Source of the DNA: Yarrowia lipolytica
Lineage: Eukaryota; Ascomycota; Dipodascomycetes; Dipodascales
Direction of reading: 5' to 3'
DNA length: 64,000 bases
NCBI RefSeq assembly: GCF_001761485.1
Contig: NC_090775.1
Location: 2,611,001-2,675,000 of the forward strand
Under the pieces are notes generated by a model. It was not told where the DNA came from and did no database searches. It saw only the letters and a program-made list of their open reading frames with translations. The translations under genes and the position numbers were made by a program. Shown here piece after piece: positions 31,901 to 43,223 of the stretch (position 1 is the stretch's first letter; the number at the start of each line of letters is the position of its first letter).

Positions 31901-33640
31901 ATGACCGAAGAAAAAACGCATTCGCTGTCGCCCAATGACTCTGTCAGCAGCGGCATTGGCGAGATCAAGACCACCTCCAAGTGGCGTAACTTTGTCGATT
32001 CCTTCAAGGAGGCCGACCTCCACGATGTCGACACCGAGGGCATGACCGAGCTCGAAATCTCGCAGCTCAAGGCCGCTAACTCGCCCCTGCAGCGGTCCCT
32101 CAAGGACAGACACGTCAAGATGATTGCCATTGGAGGTTCCATTGGAACCGGTTTGTTTGTGGGATCGGGAGGAGCTCTGGCCCAGGGTGGACCCGCCGCC
32201 CTGCTCATTGCATACACTCTTGTCGGTTCTCTTCTCTTCTGCACAATCAACTCTCTCGGAGAGCTTGCTGTCGCGTTCCCTGTCTCAGGAGCCTTTGCTA
32301 CCTTTTCGTCCAACTTTATTGACCCTGCCTGGGGTTTTGCCATGGGCTGGAACTACACTCTCAACTGGTTTATCACTTTCCCTCTCGAACTAGTCGCCGC
32401 GTCTATTACCGTCGACCTGTGGCGTGAATTTAACAATTCCAACATCTCGCCTGCAGCCTGGGTTGCCATCTTCTATGTGGCGATTGTGTCCATCAACTTC
32501 TTTGGCGCCAAGGGCTACGGAGAGGCCGAGTTCATTTTCTCCATCATCAAGGTTGTAGCCGTGGTCGGATTCATTCTGTTCTCTCTCATTCTCGTCTGCG
32601 GAGGAGTCCCTGGAAACGGATATATTGGAGGTAAGCACTTCCACGACCCCGGTGCCTTTGCAAACAGCTTCAAGGGTGTGGCTGCCACCTTCATCAATGC
32701 AGCCTTCGCGTTTGGAGGAACTGAGCTGGTCGGTCTAGCTGCTGCCGAGACTGAGAACCCCCGACGAGCCATCCCCTCTGCCACCAAGCAGGTCTTCTGG
32801 CGATGTTTCATCTTCTACTTCCTGTCTTTGCTTTTCATCGGCCTTATTGTGCCCTACAATTCTCCCGAGCTGCTTGCTCAGGGCTCTGTTCTGGGCTCTG
32901 CCTCTCCCTTTGTCATTGCTATCAAGAACGCTGGTGTCAAGGGACTGCCCTCCGTCATGAACGTGGTCATCATGGTCGCCGTTTTGTCTGTCGGAAACTC
33001 CGCTATCTACGGCTGCTCTCGAACCGTGGCTGCTCTGGCTGCCCAGGGAATGGCCCCCAAGATCTTTGGCTACATTGATCGAACCGGCCGACCTCTTGTG
33101 GGTATCATTGCCTGCTCCATCTTTGGTCTGTTGGCCTTTGTCTGTGCCGCCCCCAAGGAGGTTGAGAACGAGGTCTTCTTCTGGCTTCTGTCGGTCGCAG
33201 GTCTGTCTGGAACCTTCACCTGGGGCTCCGTCAACCTGTGCCATATCCGATGGCGACTGGCCATCAAGAAGCAGGGCCGAGAGCTCAAGCGAGAAGTCAC
33301 CTTCAAGTCGCGAGTCGGCATCTGGGGCTCCATCTACTCCTTTGTTTTCTGCATTGTCATTCTGGCCTTCCAGTTCTGGGTGGCTCTCTTCCCCGTTGGA
33401 GGAGCCGACCCTACTCCCCGGGTCTTCTTCCAGGCCTATCTGTGTGTGCCTGTCATTCTCGTTTTCTACTTTGTTTACAAGATCTGGAAGCGAACTAAGA
33501 TCTGGAAGCTCGCGGACATCAACCTCGACGTGGGCCGACGGGAGTTCGACTACGACGCCTTGCAGCGACAGCTGGAGGCCGAGAAAATCGAGATGGCTAC
33601 CCGACCCTGGTACGTGCGATGGGGCAACTACTGGTGCTAA
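31901..33640 (+). CDS. Amino acid permease, GAP1-like (YAT family)
   Basis: A 579-residue proton-coupled amino acid importer of the yeast amino acid transporter family at the plasma membrane. A hydrophilic N terminus of about 70 residues precedes QRSLKDRHVKMIAIGGSIGTGLFVGSG, the conserved entry into helix 1. About twelve membrane helices follow. FAFGGTELVGLAAAETENPR is the helix 6 region that defines the family, and the C terminus ends RPWYVRWGNYWC, typical of GAP1-type permeases. Family knowledge: such transporters are controlled by nitrogen source and by ubiquitination of N-terminal lysines. The frame is open upstream with ATGs at 31781, 31811 and 31856; 31901 (CACCATGACC) is chosen because the extra 40 residues are unlike the family. 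Substrate range cannot be read from sequence. Confidence 0.92.
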   Translation: MTEEKTHSLSPNDSVSSGIGEIKTTSKWRNFVDSFKEADLHDVDTEGMTELEISQLKAANSPLQRSLKDRHVKMIAIGGSIGTGLFVGSGGALAQGGPAALLIAYTLVGSLLFCTINSLGELAVAFPVSGAFATFSSNFIDPAWGFAMGWNYTLNWFITFPLELVAASITVDLWREFNNSNISPAAWVAIFYVAIVSINFFGAKGYGEAEFIFSIIKVVAVVGFILFSLILVCGGVPGNGYIGGKHFHDPGAFANSFKGVAATFINAAFAFGGTELVGLAAAETENPRRAIPSATKQVFWRCFIFYFLSLLFIGLIVPYNSPELLAQGSVLGSASPFVIAIKNAGVKGLPSVMNVVIMVAVLSVGNSAIYGCSRTVAALAAQGMAPKIFGYIDRTGRPLVGIIACSIFGLLAFVCAAPKEVENEVFFWLLSVAGLSGTFTWGSVNLCHIRWRLAIKKQGRELKREVTFKSRVGIWGSIYSFVFCIVILAFQFWVALFPVGGADPTPRVFFQAYLCVPVILVFYFVYKIWKRTKIWKLADINLDVGRREFDYDALQRQLEAEKIEMATRPWYVRWGNYWC

Positions 33641-34280
33641 ACGGTTTATGGAGGAAGCAACCTTGTGTCATGGCCTCCCTCCACATTATCAAGCAACAAC
33701 TTATTATGAGCACACTAAGAATGTCCGAGAGCGTTTGGACTTTATATTGCCGCTTGCCTCTTGTCGATATCTTAGTCCCTGCTTTTCTCCTCTGTACGAG
33801 ATGAGTCCGTCCTAAATGTAGGACAGGCCAAGGGCCACGAGGGTCATGAATGACCGTGAGTCCGTACAGAACAGTACGTAGAGTAATATTATTTATTTGT
33901 ATGACGTTACGTTTGGCGAGTGTTTTACACGAAAATAGTACGAGCAAGTAGGTTTCTATACGACGAACTTTGTCTGACATGTTTGTGCGTGCAACACAAC
34001 TCCGCGACACACAAAGCTACAACGCCCAAAGGTCGTAAATTTGCTCTCACAAGCTAGCACTCCTTGTATGTACAAGATTTCTGCCAATTCCAGAGCGCAT
34101 ATATGATGTTCATGGCGAATCAAAGGCCGAGGTCAAGCAACTCTATATGGAAGCTTAACCAAGAAACTACTGTATTCTATTTTTAGTCTAACAAACACGC
34201 ATCGACATTACATGCTTCAGAAGAAGGACGTGGTTTGATAGACGAGCGATTGTGGATGACGTCAGAGGATCATGGGTTGA

Positions 34281-34331
34281 TTTGTGTCAATTGGCCTCAA
34301 TTGGTCTCAATTTGTCAATTTGTGTCAATTG
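34281..34331. repeat. Cluster of TCAATT direct repeats
   Basis: Five TCAATT units lie within about 50 bases (TGTCAATTGGCC, CTCAATTGGTC, TCAATTTGTCAATTTG, TGTCAATTG). It looks like a short imperfect tandem array. Function unknown. Confidence 0.7.
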
Positions 34332-37300
34332 TTTGTTTTCTGTACATACTTGTATTGCTTCTCTCCATGATATAGTCCTAATCTCAATTCCTCTCGCTGT
34401 CTCTTCTAAAAGCACACGACACACACAGCATTGATGCATTTTTCTGTTGGAGAGGGGTAACGTTGGGGACCGACCTTTTTGTCACAACCCGACATGGCAA
34501 ACCCGCTTTCGACACTCGCGTCACTCTTTGTTTCCACTCAACAGCTCCATCTCGGATCGCTTCCTACAGTACATACGATACATGTCTCTGTATCTCGTTT
34601 GTGTAAATTAGCCGACATTACCATGTTGTAGCTACATCCCACCATCTTAGGAACAGTACTAACTACTGGTAGACCTGGTCCAATGTGGATATTAGTTCTG
34701 GCGTTATCGCAAGCTCTAGATATGCAAAAAAAGTGAATCTGCTTGTCTCGGTTAGCTCGGTTGGTGGGGTGAGAATTATATTAGACACGGTACTGTAGCT
34801 TGGTTAGCAGGCTAGTGGTAGACTGGCTAATTTAGACTGGTTTCTAAACCCGAGTCTAGAACACGTTTTTAGACGATGCATATATAGCGAAAGTCGCTAT
34901 GGCCAAGTATTAACGTCACGTGAATAGGTGGGGTCCTTGTGTGGGGTCTCTGGGTGGCTCTGGTGCTTGTTCTTGAACCTTTGTATATGCCGAACATGTA
35001 TAGATCGGACTTATATTTCTCCCAGGCAAGTGGATCCTGCTCGCCCACAGCTTCTCCGTTAACTCCATCTGCTCCTCACTCCTAAGGTGTTCAGGAACAG
35101 GACTACTGATAGTACGCACACCATCCCCTTGGCGTGGTGTATTCATCGTGTTATAGATGTAAGAGCTTGGTACCGGTAGTAGGCATAAGGGCATTAGTAG
35201 TGGTTGCGGTCTGGCGACTCTTGAGGCCACCAACTCTTTCTGAATCCTCTTGAACAGAGACGATATTATGTGTTCATTATTGCCGTCGTGGTAATTCCAC
35301 TAATAGTTGTGAGGTTCGTCTCTCCCCCCATAAGAGAAGGAAAGGAGAATAATATTCCAACTATCCCTTCCAGAGAAGAAATGTTTGCACAAGTCGCTTC
35401 CCCGCCCGTGCTAGTCTGGCTCATTATTATCCATTTCACGCCTGCTATAATTGTTCAACGGTGGCTAAAGTTGCCCACTATATGTCAGAGTGTGCGACAG
35501 CTATCTTAATGGCTTCTTTTTGGACTTGGTGGGAAGCCAGACACCAATCTATACTACAGTATGATTAACTGGAGAGGCTTCTTGCGGAGTAACTGGTACC
35601 GACACTGTATAGATCAGCCAGCTATGAGGAGTCATATGATATCATAGTCTCACACACGATAATAAAAAACCACAAAGAACGAATCAAAAGAATCACGGGC
35701 TCATAAACTAGTCCAGTTTACTCATTACCCATTGGCTAATCTTGCATTGTCAATATTAGTTGTTTGCTCACTTAGTGCTTCTCTTGTTATCCCCACACAC
35801 TATGGGTTAGGGGGAGGAGAGCGGGTTAGCCTGGTATCACGTGATAATAGGCCGGTGACTTGGAAATATAACTTCATGGGGTATCTTAGAACCATTAGTT
35901 AGTCGGCATGATCCCCACAGTCCACGGCAGAATGAATAAACCTCCAACAAGACCAAACAAGAGTGTTTATGCTATGCATCCCTATTCCATAAGAGCGGGC
36001 TTTGTCTAAGAGTTCCGAATGAAGACCCAAAAGTACGACATGAATGTTATCTCCACATTATTCCGATTCGTGGGTCAATAATATTCCCCACATTTTCTTC
36101 TTTATCTTGCTGTTTGTTGGTTGCCGAAAGGGCTGCTTCAGCAGTTGCTAAAAACGGTTGATAACTTCTAGACCCTGACTACTGCATTCCCAACCTCCAA
36201 ACTGCACCAGTAGTGGCGAGATATCATCATATGACTTTTCGGATCCATTCCGAAAGTCTAGATGAGTCCAATTGAGGCTGACAGCCGTCAGACGTCTTGC
36301 TCATGCTTTGAAATGATGCAAAACATCTACAGACAAGAGGCGGATGACGGGGATATAATAACAAAGAGAGGAAGAGACAAGGACTAGTGTGTTGTAGAGT
36401 GTAGATAGTGTATATTCTAGTCGCACAAACTGTCCTTGATCATTGACAGCTCAAGAGCAACACTACAAGTAGGCTTGTTTGTTTCAGTACTTGTAGCGAT
36501 TTCAGGTGGCACGAAGCACACAAGGGGGTGTTCGGCAAACAAGAAGCAACCCAGGTGAAGACACGCGCCTTGTAGTGCGGACAAGTCGGGCTTTTTTTTT
36601 TAACGGCTTGCTCTCTGCTGTGGCTTGGGTATAAAACGTCACACTGCCATACGTCATTCGCTATGTCTAGTTAACGTTCCGTCAATCTGTGCTGCGACGT
36701 CAAAAGTGACAAGATGCAACCGTCGACGTCAAATTCACCGATTGGCTGTTTCCTTTTTTGGGCGAAACCAAAGGTTCCGTCAACCGACGACGCAAGGGAC
36801 TGTCATGGTTCCGTAGTAATAGATAACATAACAAGGGCGAGCTAACGAGAGGGGTTAGCCAGATGTGGTTGACTGAGGAAGACAGAAGCGTGCGTACGAC
36901 TGCTAGTGTGATACCTAGAGAGACAAGAGATATGTGCAGGAACAAGAACAAGACGGCCCTTTGCTTGTCCTGCTGTCCTCTCGTCTTGGTTATCTGTGTT
37001 TGAGCTCGTTGTAGACACTCCTGCATGTATAATTAGTCGAATTGGCACACTAGTGTCCAGACAAACGTCTTTGTTTTGTTTTTTTTGTCAAGCGGTTATT
37101 CTTGCCTGGAAGGTGTGGCAAACCCGGCGACCAAATCGTTGACATTTCCTGATCTCCACGTGTTATGGTCCGACTGAGAGACCAACCGCAGCCCGGAAAA
37201 CCGCACCCCAATCCTGAGCCAACCGAAGATCCAGCAACGTTGAGCTAGCAGCACGCTACTTGTAGACACTAGCCACCCATCAGTGAAATGCCATGCTACA

Positions 37301-39002
37301 GTGTGCAATACATACGTGACAGTCAGGTGAAGACAACCAAAACGCGGTTGGCCCACCATGTCCGATGACCATACTGGGTGGGAGGGCAGTCAAGGTGGAG
37401 GATTGTGAGGGTTTGATGAGGTCATACAAAACTGCCATATGTCAAGCGGACTCCGTTCCACGCTCTCGGTCTAAGCAGTAGACGCCGTTATGCACAGGAT
37501 ACAGTAGCTTCCCACCACTGTGGTGGTTGTTGTGGCTGACAGCCATGTCATGTCCATTTAGCTGCTGTACAGTGTAGAGTAATAGGGATTACATACTCGT
37601 ACAAGTACAAGTACTTGAAGATTGGATTGTTGTGAGGATCGAAAGGGGGGGGCTCTTCAAGAGACAAGGAGTATCAAAATTCACGGGTATGTTTGTCATT
37701 CTTCACATCTGTGTATCAAGGTCAGAATCTCATCGAGGAATCGAACTGCGAGGTGGCTACGATACTTTTACGAGAAACCATGCATATACGCATATAGGCA
37801 TAATTATGGTTACCCGGCCCAACACAAGGGTCTCCAGAATCGCGGATATTCTTGTTCTACACGTGGGAACGGAGCTGTATGCCAATGGTGCTATGAGACA
37901 CACACCAATGAAGAGCCTGCTCCAACCCACCCTCTATTGAATGGTGTGTACGGCACTCTCATTCCACATAATTCTGTTAGGCTAAGCTTGTTTGGGACCA
38001 TCCATGACTTGACGTATAGCCTCTGAATATAATTTAATTTTAGGGCGATTTCAACTCAATATATTCTGAATAATCAGGGAAAATGGAAATAACCTGGACT
38101 AAACGAGACTGGACGTAAAAAAGACATCAGAAGCACGTCTGTTACAAGAGCAGTCTAAATGATGTCCAGTCACTCCCAAATACAAGTAGCTGAAACAGGT
38201 AATGTCTCAAGTTGTTTGCGGGGTTCGCTCCGTGGAGCTGCAGATCTCCAAGCGCAGATATGTGAAATATGCGTTGAAAGTGTTTGAAGACGCTGATCAT
38301 AGAAGCCATTTACTGTACGAACCAATGCAGTTACAAGGCTCCCAACTACCCGTACTTGTACCAGGTAAGTAGCCTAATAATCCAGGTCTCACCATGGGGT
38401 CTCACTATACAGTCCACGGGTGTACATTCCTCTCTTTAGACAGAAACAGACAAGACATGAAATAGGTGGACATGAGACACTCGAGAATGTAGGTTTGAGA
38501 TACATCCCGAGCAAGCCGATAAGCCGAAGATGGTACGAGACGACGGGGTTCTTACCGGTACAGTGCGGTTACTTGTAATTTCAATTTCAATTGAGTTGCA
38601 ATAACGGGGAATGAGAAGATACATGGAGTCGGATTGAACTGTACATACGATACAGGTACGAATACTTATATTGTACTCGTACCGCACTTGTATGAGACAT
38701 TAATTTGTACTTATGCCAGTGGTTCATAAGATGTTTCTAAAGATAATCGCGGGGTTATTTATCTCACTGAGGACTGGTACAGTTAACTCCACTTATTCAG
38801 CTACACGATCTTTCTCCGTAGCATCTTCAAAGGTCCTTACAAATCTACCTCGTCATATTTATATCTTATATATTCGATTTTCGATTGGGTATAACAGTTG
38901 CTCCGCTGTAGCTCATTACTGTCTGCTGCTGGCGATCAGACGTGCGTAAATTGATTTTTAGAAGTTAAAAGGCGTTCTGTAATTCAAGTCTGCCGTCTAG
39001 CC

Positions 39003-39467
39003 CTAGTTCTTCGGACTTGTGTCTCCAGCAACCCCTATTTTCTCCAATACATGACCTGCCTCTACGTCATTATCTCTCCCATGCTGTACCAGGCGCACGC
39101 CTCTTCCCCGCACCGAGTTAAAGTGGACGATGAAAGTTCTGCAGATCAAAGGTAGATGAGAGATTGCTGTGAGGGCAGGGGCTTGGATAGTGGAGAAATG
39201 ACGAAAATAATTGGTTAAATCAAATCCCCTCACCAAGGCGAACACAGTCAATATTTTAAAACCCCCCAAAGCCGTCGGTATCATCCTATACTTGACGACA
39301 TCTTTTCTGAGAGGGGCGGGTTGCAGTAATATAGGCGTTTTTAAAAGCCTTTTTTCCTTCTTCTGCGTCTCTACAGTGCGGCCTCTTAATTGGAGGCGCA
39401 AAACGGCTCTTTGCCCAGGGTCATTTGGATGGTGGGGGACGTTGCTAATTAGGGCTCTTCTGCGCAC
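39003..39467 (-). CDS. Unassigned open frame, doubtful gene
   Basis: A 154-codon frame, longer than its surroundings would suggest by chance. The second half reads like a folded protein (ALGGFKILTVFALVRGFDLT, then RTFIVHFNSVRGRGVRL). The first half is Arg/Leu-rich with no recognisable feature. I do not recognise a family. Codon use is unlike the neighbouring genes, with AGG, AGA and CGG used and CGA nearly absent, which argues against a well expressed Yarrowia gene. It could be a real weakly expressed protein starting at the internal Met of MIPTALGG, or a chance frame. Confidence 0.2.
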   Translation of the reverse strand: MRRRALISNVPHHPNDPGQRAVLRLQLRGRTVETQKKEKRLLKTPILLQPAPLRKDVVKYRMIPTALGGFKILTVFALVRGFDLTNYFRHFSTIQAPALTAISHLPLICRTFIVHFNSVRGRGVRLVQHGRDNDVEAGHVLEKIGVAGDTSPKN

Positions 39468-40991
39468 GCCGTTTAAACACGTTCAACAGAGACAGGTGGG
39501 CAGGCACGTCAGGCACATACGGCTGTGTCAGATTGTCGAGATTGGGTCCTAGACAGGCACTAAAACTTGGCTGATGGCAGCTGTGGGCCGCTACGAAACG
39601 GAAAATCGGGCATTAATAATCATCAAAGCGCCGGAGGCCAATATCTATTCCGTTTCGGTAGGATTTTCATTGCAGAGTGGCAGTATCATGTAGGGTGTAA
39701 AAAGTAAAGGTGCTGGAGGGAAAGGGTAAAAAAGCACGTATCCACGAGGGCTGTGCATACTATGTCGATCTGTTGCGTAATTGGTCGTCGTCTGTGGAGG
39801 TGTGTGCGAGTGGTTGTTCTTAGGGAGGTATTTGCTATTATCGTCGTTTACTTGCCTCGTTAAAAGCACGTTTGACGCACTATTCCTCTCTGTTTATTAT
39901 CAAATATGTGCAGTCCGAACATGGGTCTTGCGCACCTTGTCGTTTCGTAGTTCTTTACGCGACATAATGGGAGTCTATGAGATGTGAGGGAAATGCTACA
40001 TGGCCAGGTCCACTAGTCAGATTCGAAAGAATAGGAACCGGAGCACACGATTTGGCCATTGCAACTACCAGCACCTGGCCCACCCTTATATATCCTCCCG
40101 TTCCTCTATCTTCCTAGTTCCATTCCTGTTGCTACCACTAAAACCGACTTTCCAGCGTCAGCGTCTCGTTCTAGGCTCCCAAAACCTTGTCTCCTGCCCC
40201 TCAACCAAAACAAACCAAGGTTTAGACCCCGGTATGGAGGTGGGGTGTGGGTGTGCAAAGTAGGTGAAGGAGATGTCTGATTCGTAAGAGAAACCCGGAT
40301 TCAAACCCGTCGCGTTGCCAGCTCCTCCAACATGTCCTCTTCCACCCATCGCACGGCTATATCCGCTAAGAAACTGGGTCCACTTATGCACCCCACTTGT
40401 CTCTCTTTGCAGCTTTTGGACTGCTCGCCAAACTATGTTTCAGGTGGCATGAGCATATCTGGAAGTGTATAGTATCGGGAATAGACACTGCGAGCACGAC
40501 AATCGGCCCTAAAAGCGCTATGGCCGAAGAGTACACGCTGTCGACACCGTATCTTCTCCACCGACCTCCGATCGCTCATCTCCATGCTCCCCACACGCTG
40601 ATCATTTAAAGTCTGTTTTCTTTTCGCTAGCTTCGACTGTGCATCCCTCAACAAGGTTAAGGTCACGACAGGCCTGCGACTCGATAAACGTCTTATAAGG
40701 GTGGTGTCGCCGGATTGTCAGATATTGGAGGTTGAGGAAGGAAAGAACGACACGGAACACCGACAGATTCAGCTGCTGCCGATAGATTGGATTCGCGACC
40801 AAACTACCTCGACACAAAGACGCGTCACAACTTCCACCAGATACACTACATTCCATCAGATACACACTACATTCCATTCCAGACACCGCTACAGCCGATA
40901 TAGCCGTCGCCGTCTCGTGTTGGTGATAATTTCTCCGCGATTTCTCTCACTTTTTTTGCATTCTCTCACTTAATCTCACACAATACCAGCC

Positions 40992-43223
40992 ATGTCGACA
41001 GCCCAACTGTCGCCGTTAGAGCAGTTGCTGGCGCTGCTGCCAAAACTGTTTGAGGGAAACGGAAACCTCGCCACAGTCACGTCGCTGCTACCTTCAGGTC
41101 TACTAGAAACAGTGCTCAACTCGCCCTATGGCCCCGCTCTCGTCGATATTCTCAACTCACAGACAGGCAACCGGCCACTCGAGTACTCAGATAGATTGCT
41201 CTCGATCATGCCGATCCCACGATGGGCATGGACGGGAACCGGAGTCGCCAAGGTGGTCAAAATGGCCCACCAAGTTGTGGGAAATGAACTTCCCGTCAAT
41301 GTCGTCAACCTCGTCATGACCACACAATACAATATTTACGGTAACTTCCCCACCAAAAGCGATATTGCACCCTCAGCCATTTTCGTGGCAGTCAACGGCA
41401 TCCTCATGTGCGCCCACTTTTATGTGTTTGCCCGAGGTTACATGCGAAACCACCACTTCTGGCCCTCCTTCGGCCTAGGATGGCACTGCATTCTCAACAT
41501 GCTGGGTTTTGGCATGCGAATCGGCTGGGCCAAAAATGTGCTTGACATTAAGCTCGGTATCGCGTCCACGGTCATGATTGTTGTTTCTATTGTCTACGTC
41601 AACGCTATGAACCTGCTGCTAGCACACCGAATTCTCACATTTAGACATCCTGAAACGGGTGATGCCACGTGGTTCGGTTGGGCCATGATTGGCGTCTACC
41701 TTGTCATTATCGGAGTCATTGTTATGGCCGTCATTTCGCAAGTTGTTATCTTCCTCTACTTTTTGAACTACCAAAACTGGAGACAGGCCACAGGAGCCAT
41801 GCAAGCATCTTCCGTGTTTGCAACACTGGTCGCCATAGGAGGAGTATTTCTCATTGGTCTGGCATACGTTCTTCCCCGAGGAGCCCTTTCTCTCCATAAC
41901 GACGACCGACGGCGTCTCCCAGCTTCAAACATTGAGTCTTACGGCATGTTCTACTTCCCTCCCAAGTACTCGCAGGTGCTGCAGTATGAGGCAGATCCCA
42001 GTGCCAAAATTGATTCTGGCAAGCTGGCTGCTCGTGTGTTGAACGGACGAGATCTTGGCTCCTCTGCCGCCATCATTATTATCACTTCTCTGATTCTTAC
42101 CACCACAGCTGCCATGCGATGTGCTACCTGTTTCCTGGGTGAGCGATGGTCACTCAACGTGGCACCCATCTACAGTAACACTCTATTCTACATTGGTTTC
42201 GGACTGTTTGAGACTATTGCCAACGTCATCTTCCTCGTGGTTCGAATCGATCTGCGATTCTACATTCCCGACTGGCCTATCAAGGGCACTGGTCCTCTGA
42301 CCATCAAACCCGGCACTATGGAGATTATGACCGATCCGTACCGACAGGGTCCTCCTGGTATGGGTCCCGATGAGAAACACTTCGAGAAGGCTCATTTCGA
42401 GGAGGTCCAACCTCCAATGCCTCCCATGCCCACCTATGGAGCAAGCTACGGACCCATTTCGTACGCTGGTCTGTCCCCAGAGGTGCTGGCAGCTGCTAAC
42501 GCCATGAATACCACACCTGGAGCTATTCAGCAAACCGAGGAGGAAGCTGAGCGAGCTGCTGAGAAGGCCGCTAACCCCCACACTCCCTTCTCCGAGGCTA
42601 CCAAGCTGCCTACGGACTCTGAGTTTGTGGATCCCATCCCTCCAATGCCCGAAAAGAAGCTGAAGCATTCTCCCGAGCTCAGAGAGGCTACTCTTCCTCA
42701 GCTTGTGAATCTGGGAAGTGCGCCTGGAACCCCCAACGCTGCGGCTGCCACCTTTGGAGAGATCCCCCACGCCACTCCGATGTCCATGCCCACAGTGTCG
42801 CAGACTCCCATGCCCACCTTACCTACCATTACCACAGCCCACGAGCCCAGTTTCGCACAGCTCCAACGAGAGCGACTGGACGCCACTCCTTCTCTGCCCG
42901 AGATTTCTTTCCCCCCTACCCCTTACCAGATTCGAGCTGTTACCCCAGCAGCGTTCCCCACACCCATCATTTCTCCTGCCACTCCCCAGCAGTTCCCCGA
43001 GGCTCACTTTTCTCGAGTCACGACGCCCATGGAGCGTGGTTTCACGCCTGTTACACGTGGATTCACTCCTAAGCAGGATCTCAATGAGCCTACTTACGGC
43101 GTGCCCTACGCTGAGCGGGTGAGCATCCCCTCACCGGTGCACGATTACGATCCTCATTACAGCAAGCCTTATGAGGAGCCTAAGGACGAGTTCCGAAACA
43201 GCGGGGGCAGTGAGGAGGTTTAG
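40992..43223 (+). CDS. Seven-helix membrane protein, DUF3112-like, with proline-rich tail
   Basis: A 743-residue protein. The first 125 residues are soluble, with short helices. About seven hydrophobic segments then run from residue 128 to 430 (for example SAIFVAVNGILMCAHFYVFA, IASTVMIVVSIVYVNAMNLL, VYLVIIGVIVMAVISQVVIF, VFATLVAIGGVFLIGLAYVL and AAIIIITSLILTTTA). The block FARGYMRNHHFWPSFGLGWH with FGMRIGWA resembles fungal DUF3112 membrane proteins, whose function is not established. The C-terminal 300 residues are Pro/Thr-rich and cytosolic-looking, with repeated PMP, TP and FTP motifs (RGFTPVTRGFTPKQD). That tail could be a docking or phosphorylation region. The family assignment is tentative; the gene itself is clear. 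Confidence 0.75.
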   Translation: MSTAQLSPLEQLLALLPKLFEGNGNLATVTSLLPSGLLETVLNSPYGPALVDILNSQTGNRPLEYSDRLLSIMPIPRWAWTGTGVAKVVKMAHQVVGNELPVNVVNLVMTTQYNIYGNFPTKSDIAPSAIFVAVNGILMCAHFYVFARGYMRNHHFWPSFGLGWHCILNMLGFGMRIGWAKNVLDIKLGIASTVMIVVSIVYVNAMNLLLAHRILTFRHPETGDATWFGWAMIGVYLVIIGVIVMAVISQVVIFLYFLNYQNWRQATGAMQASSVFATLVAIGGVFLIGLAYVLPRGALSLHNDDRRRLPASNIESYGMFYFPPKYSQVLQYEADPSAKIDSGKLAARVLNGRDLGSSAAIIIITSLILTTTAAMRCATCFLGERWSLNVAPIYSNTLFYIGFGLFETIANVIFLVVRIDLRFYIPDWPIKGTGPLTIKPGTMEIMTDPYRQGPPGMGPDEKHFEKAHFEEVQPPMPPMPTYGASYGPISYAGLSPEVLAAANAMNTTPGAIQQTEEEAERAAEKAANPHTPFSEATKLPTDSEFVDPIPPMPEKKLKHSPELREATLPQLVNLGSAPGTPNAAAATFGEIPHATPMSMPTVSQTPMPTLPTITTAHEPSFAQLQRERLDATPSLPEISFPPTPYQIRAVTPAAFPTPIISPATPQQFPEAHFSRVTTPMERGFTPVTRGFTPKQDLNEPTYGVPYAERVSIPSPVHDYDPHYSKPYEEPKDEFRNSGGSEEV

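Larger units (their letters stand above)
33641..40991. other. Very long intergenic region, 7.35 kb
   Basis: This is the longest gene-free stretch in the window, between the permease and the DUF3112-like gene. It contains CAATT-rich direct repeats (34281-34331), a perfect 12-base palindrome TATCACGTGATA (about 35836-35847), many TACAAGTA motifs (near 36469, 36491, 37259, 37600, 38183, 38353 and 38573) and one unassigned minus-strand frame at 39003-39467. No tRNA was found. The last kilobase must include the promoter and leader of the downstream gene. Confidence 0.55.

Noticed and set aside
37735-37760. Minus-strand B-box-like AGTTCGATTCC
   Set aside because: No A box or anticodon stem in the expected place, and the T stem is mismatched.
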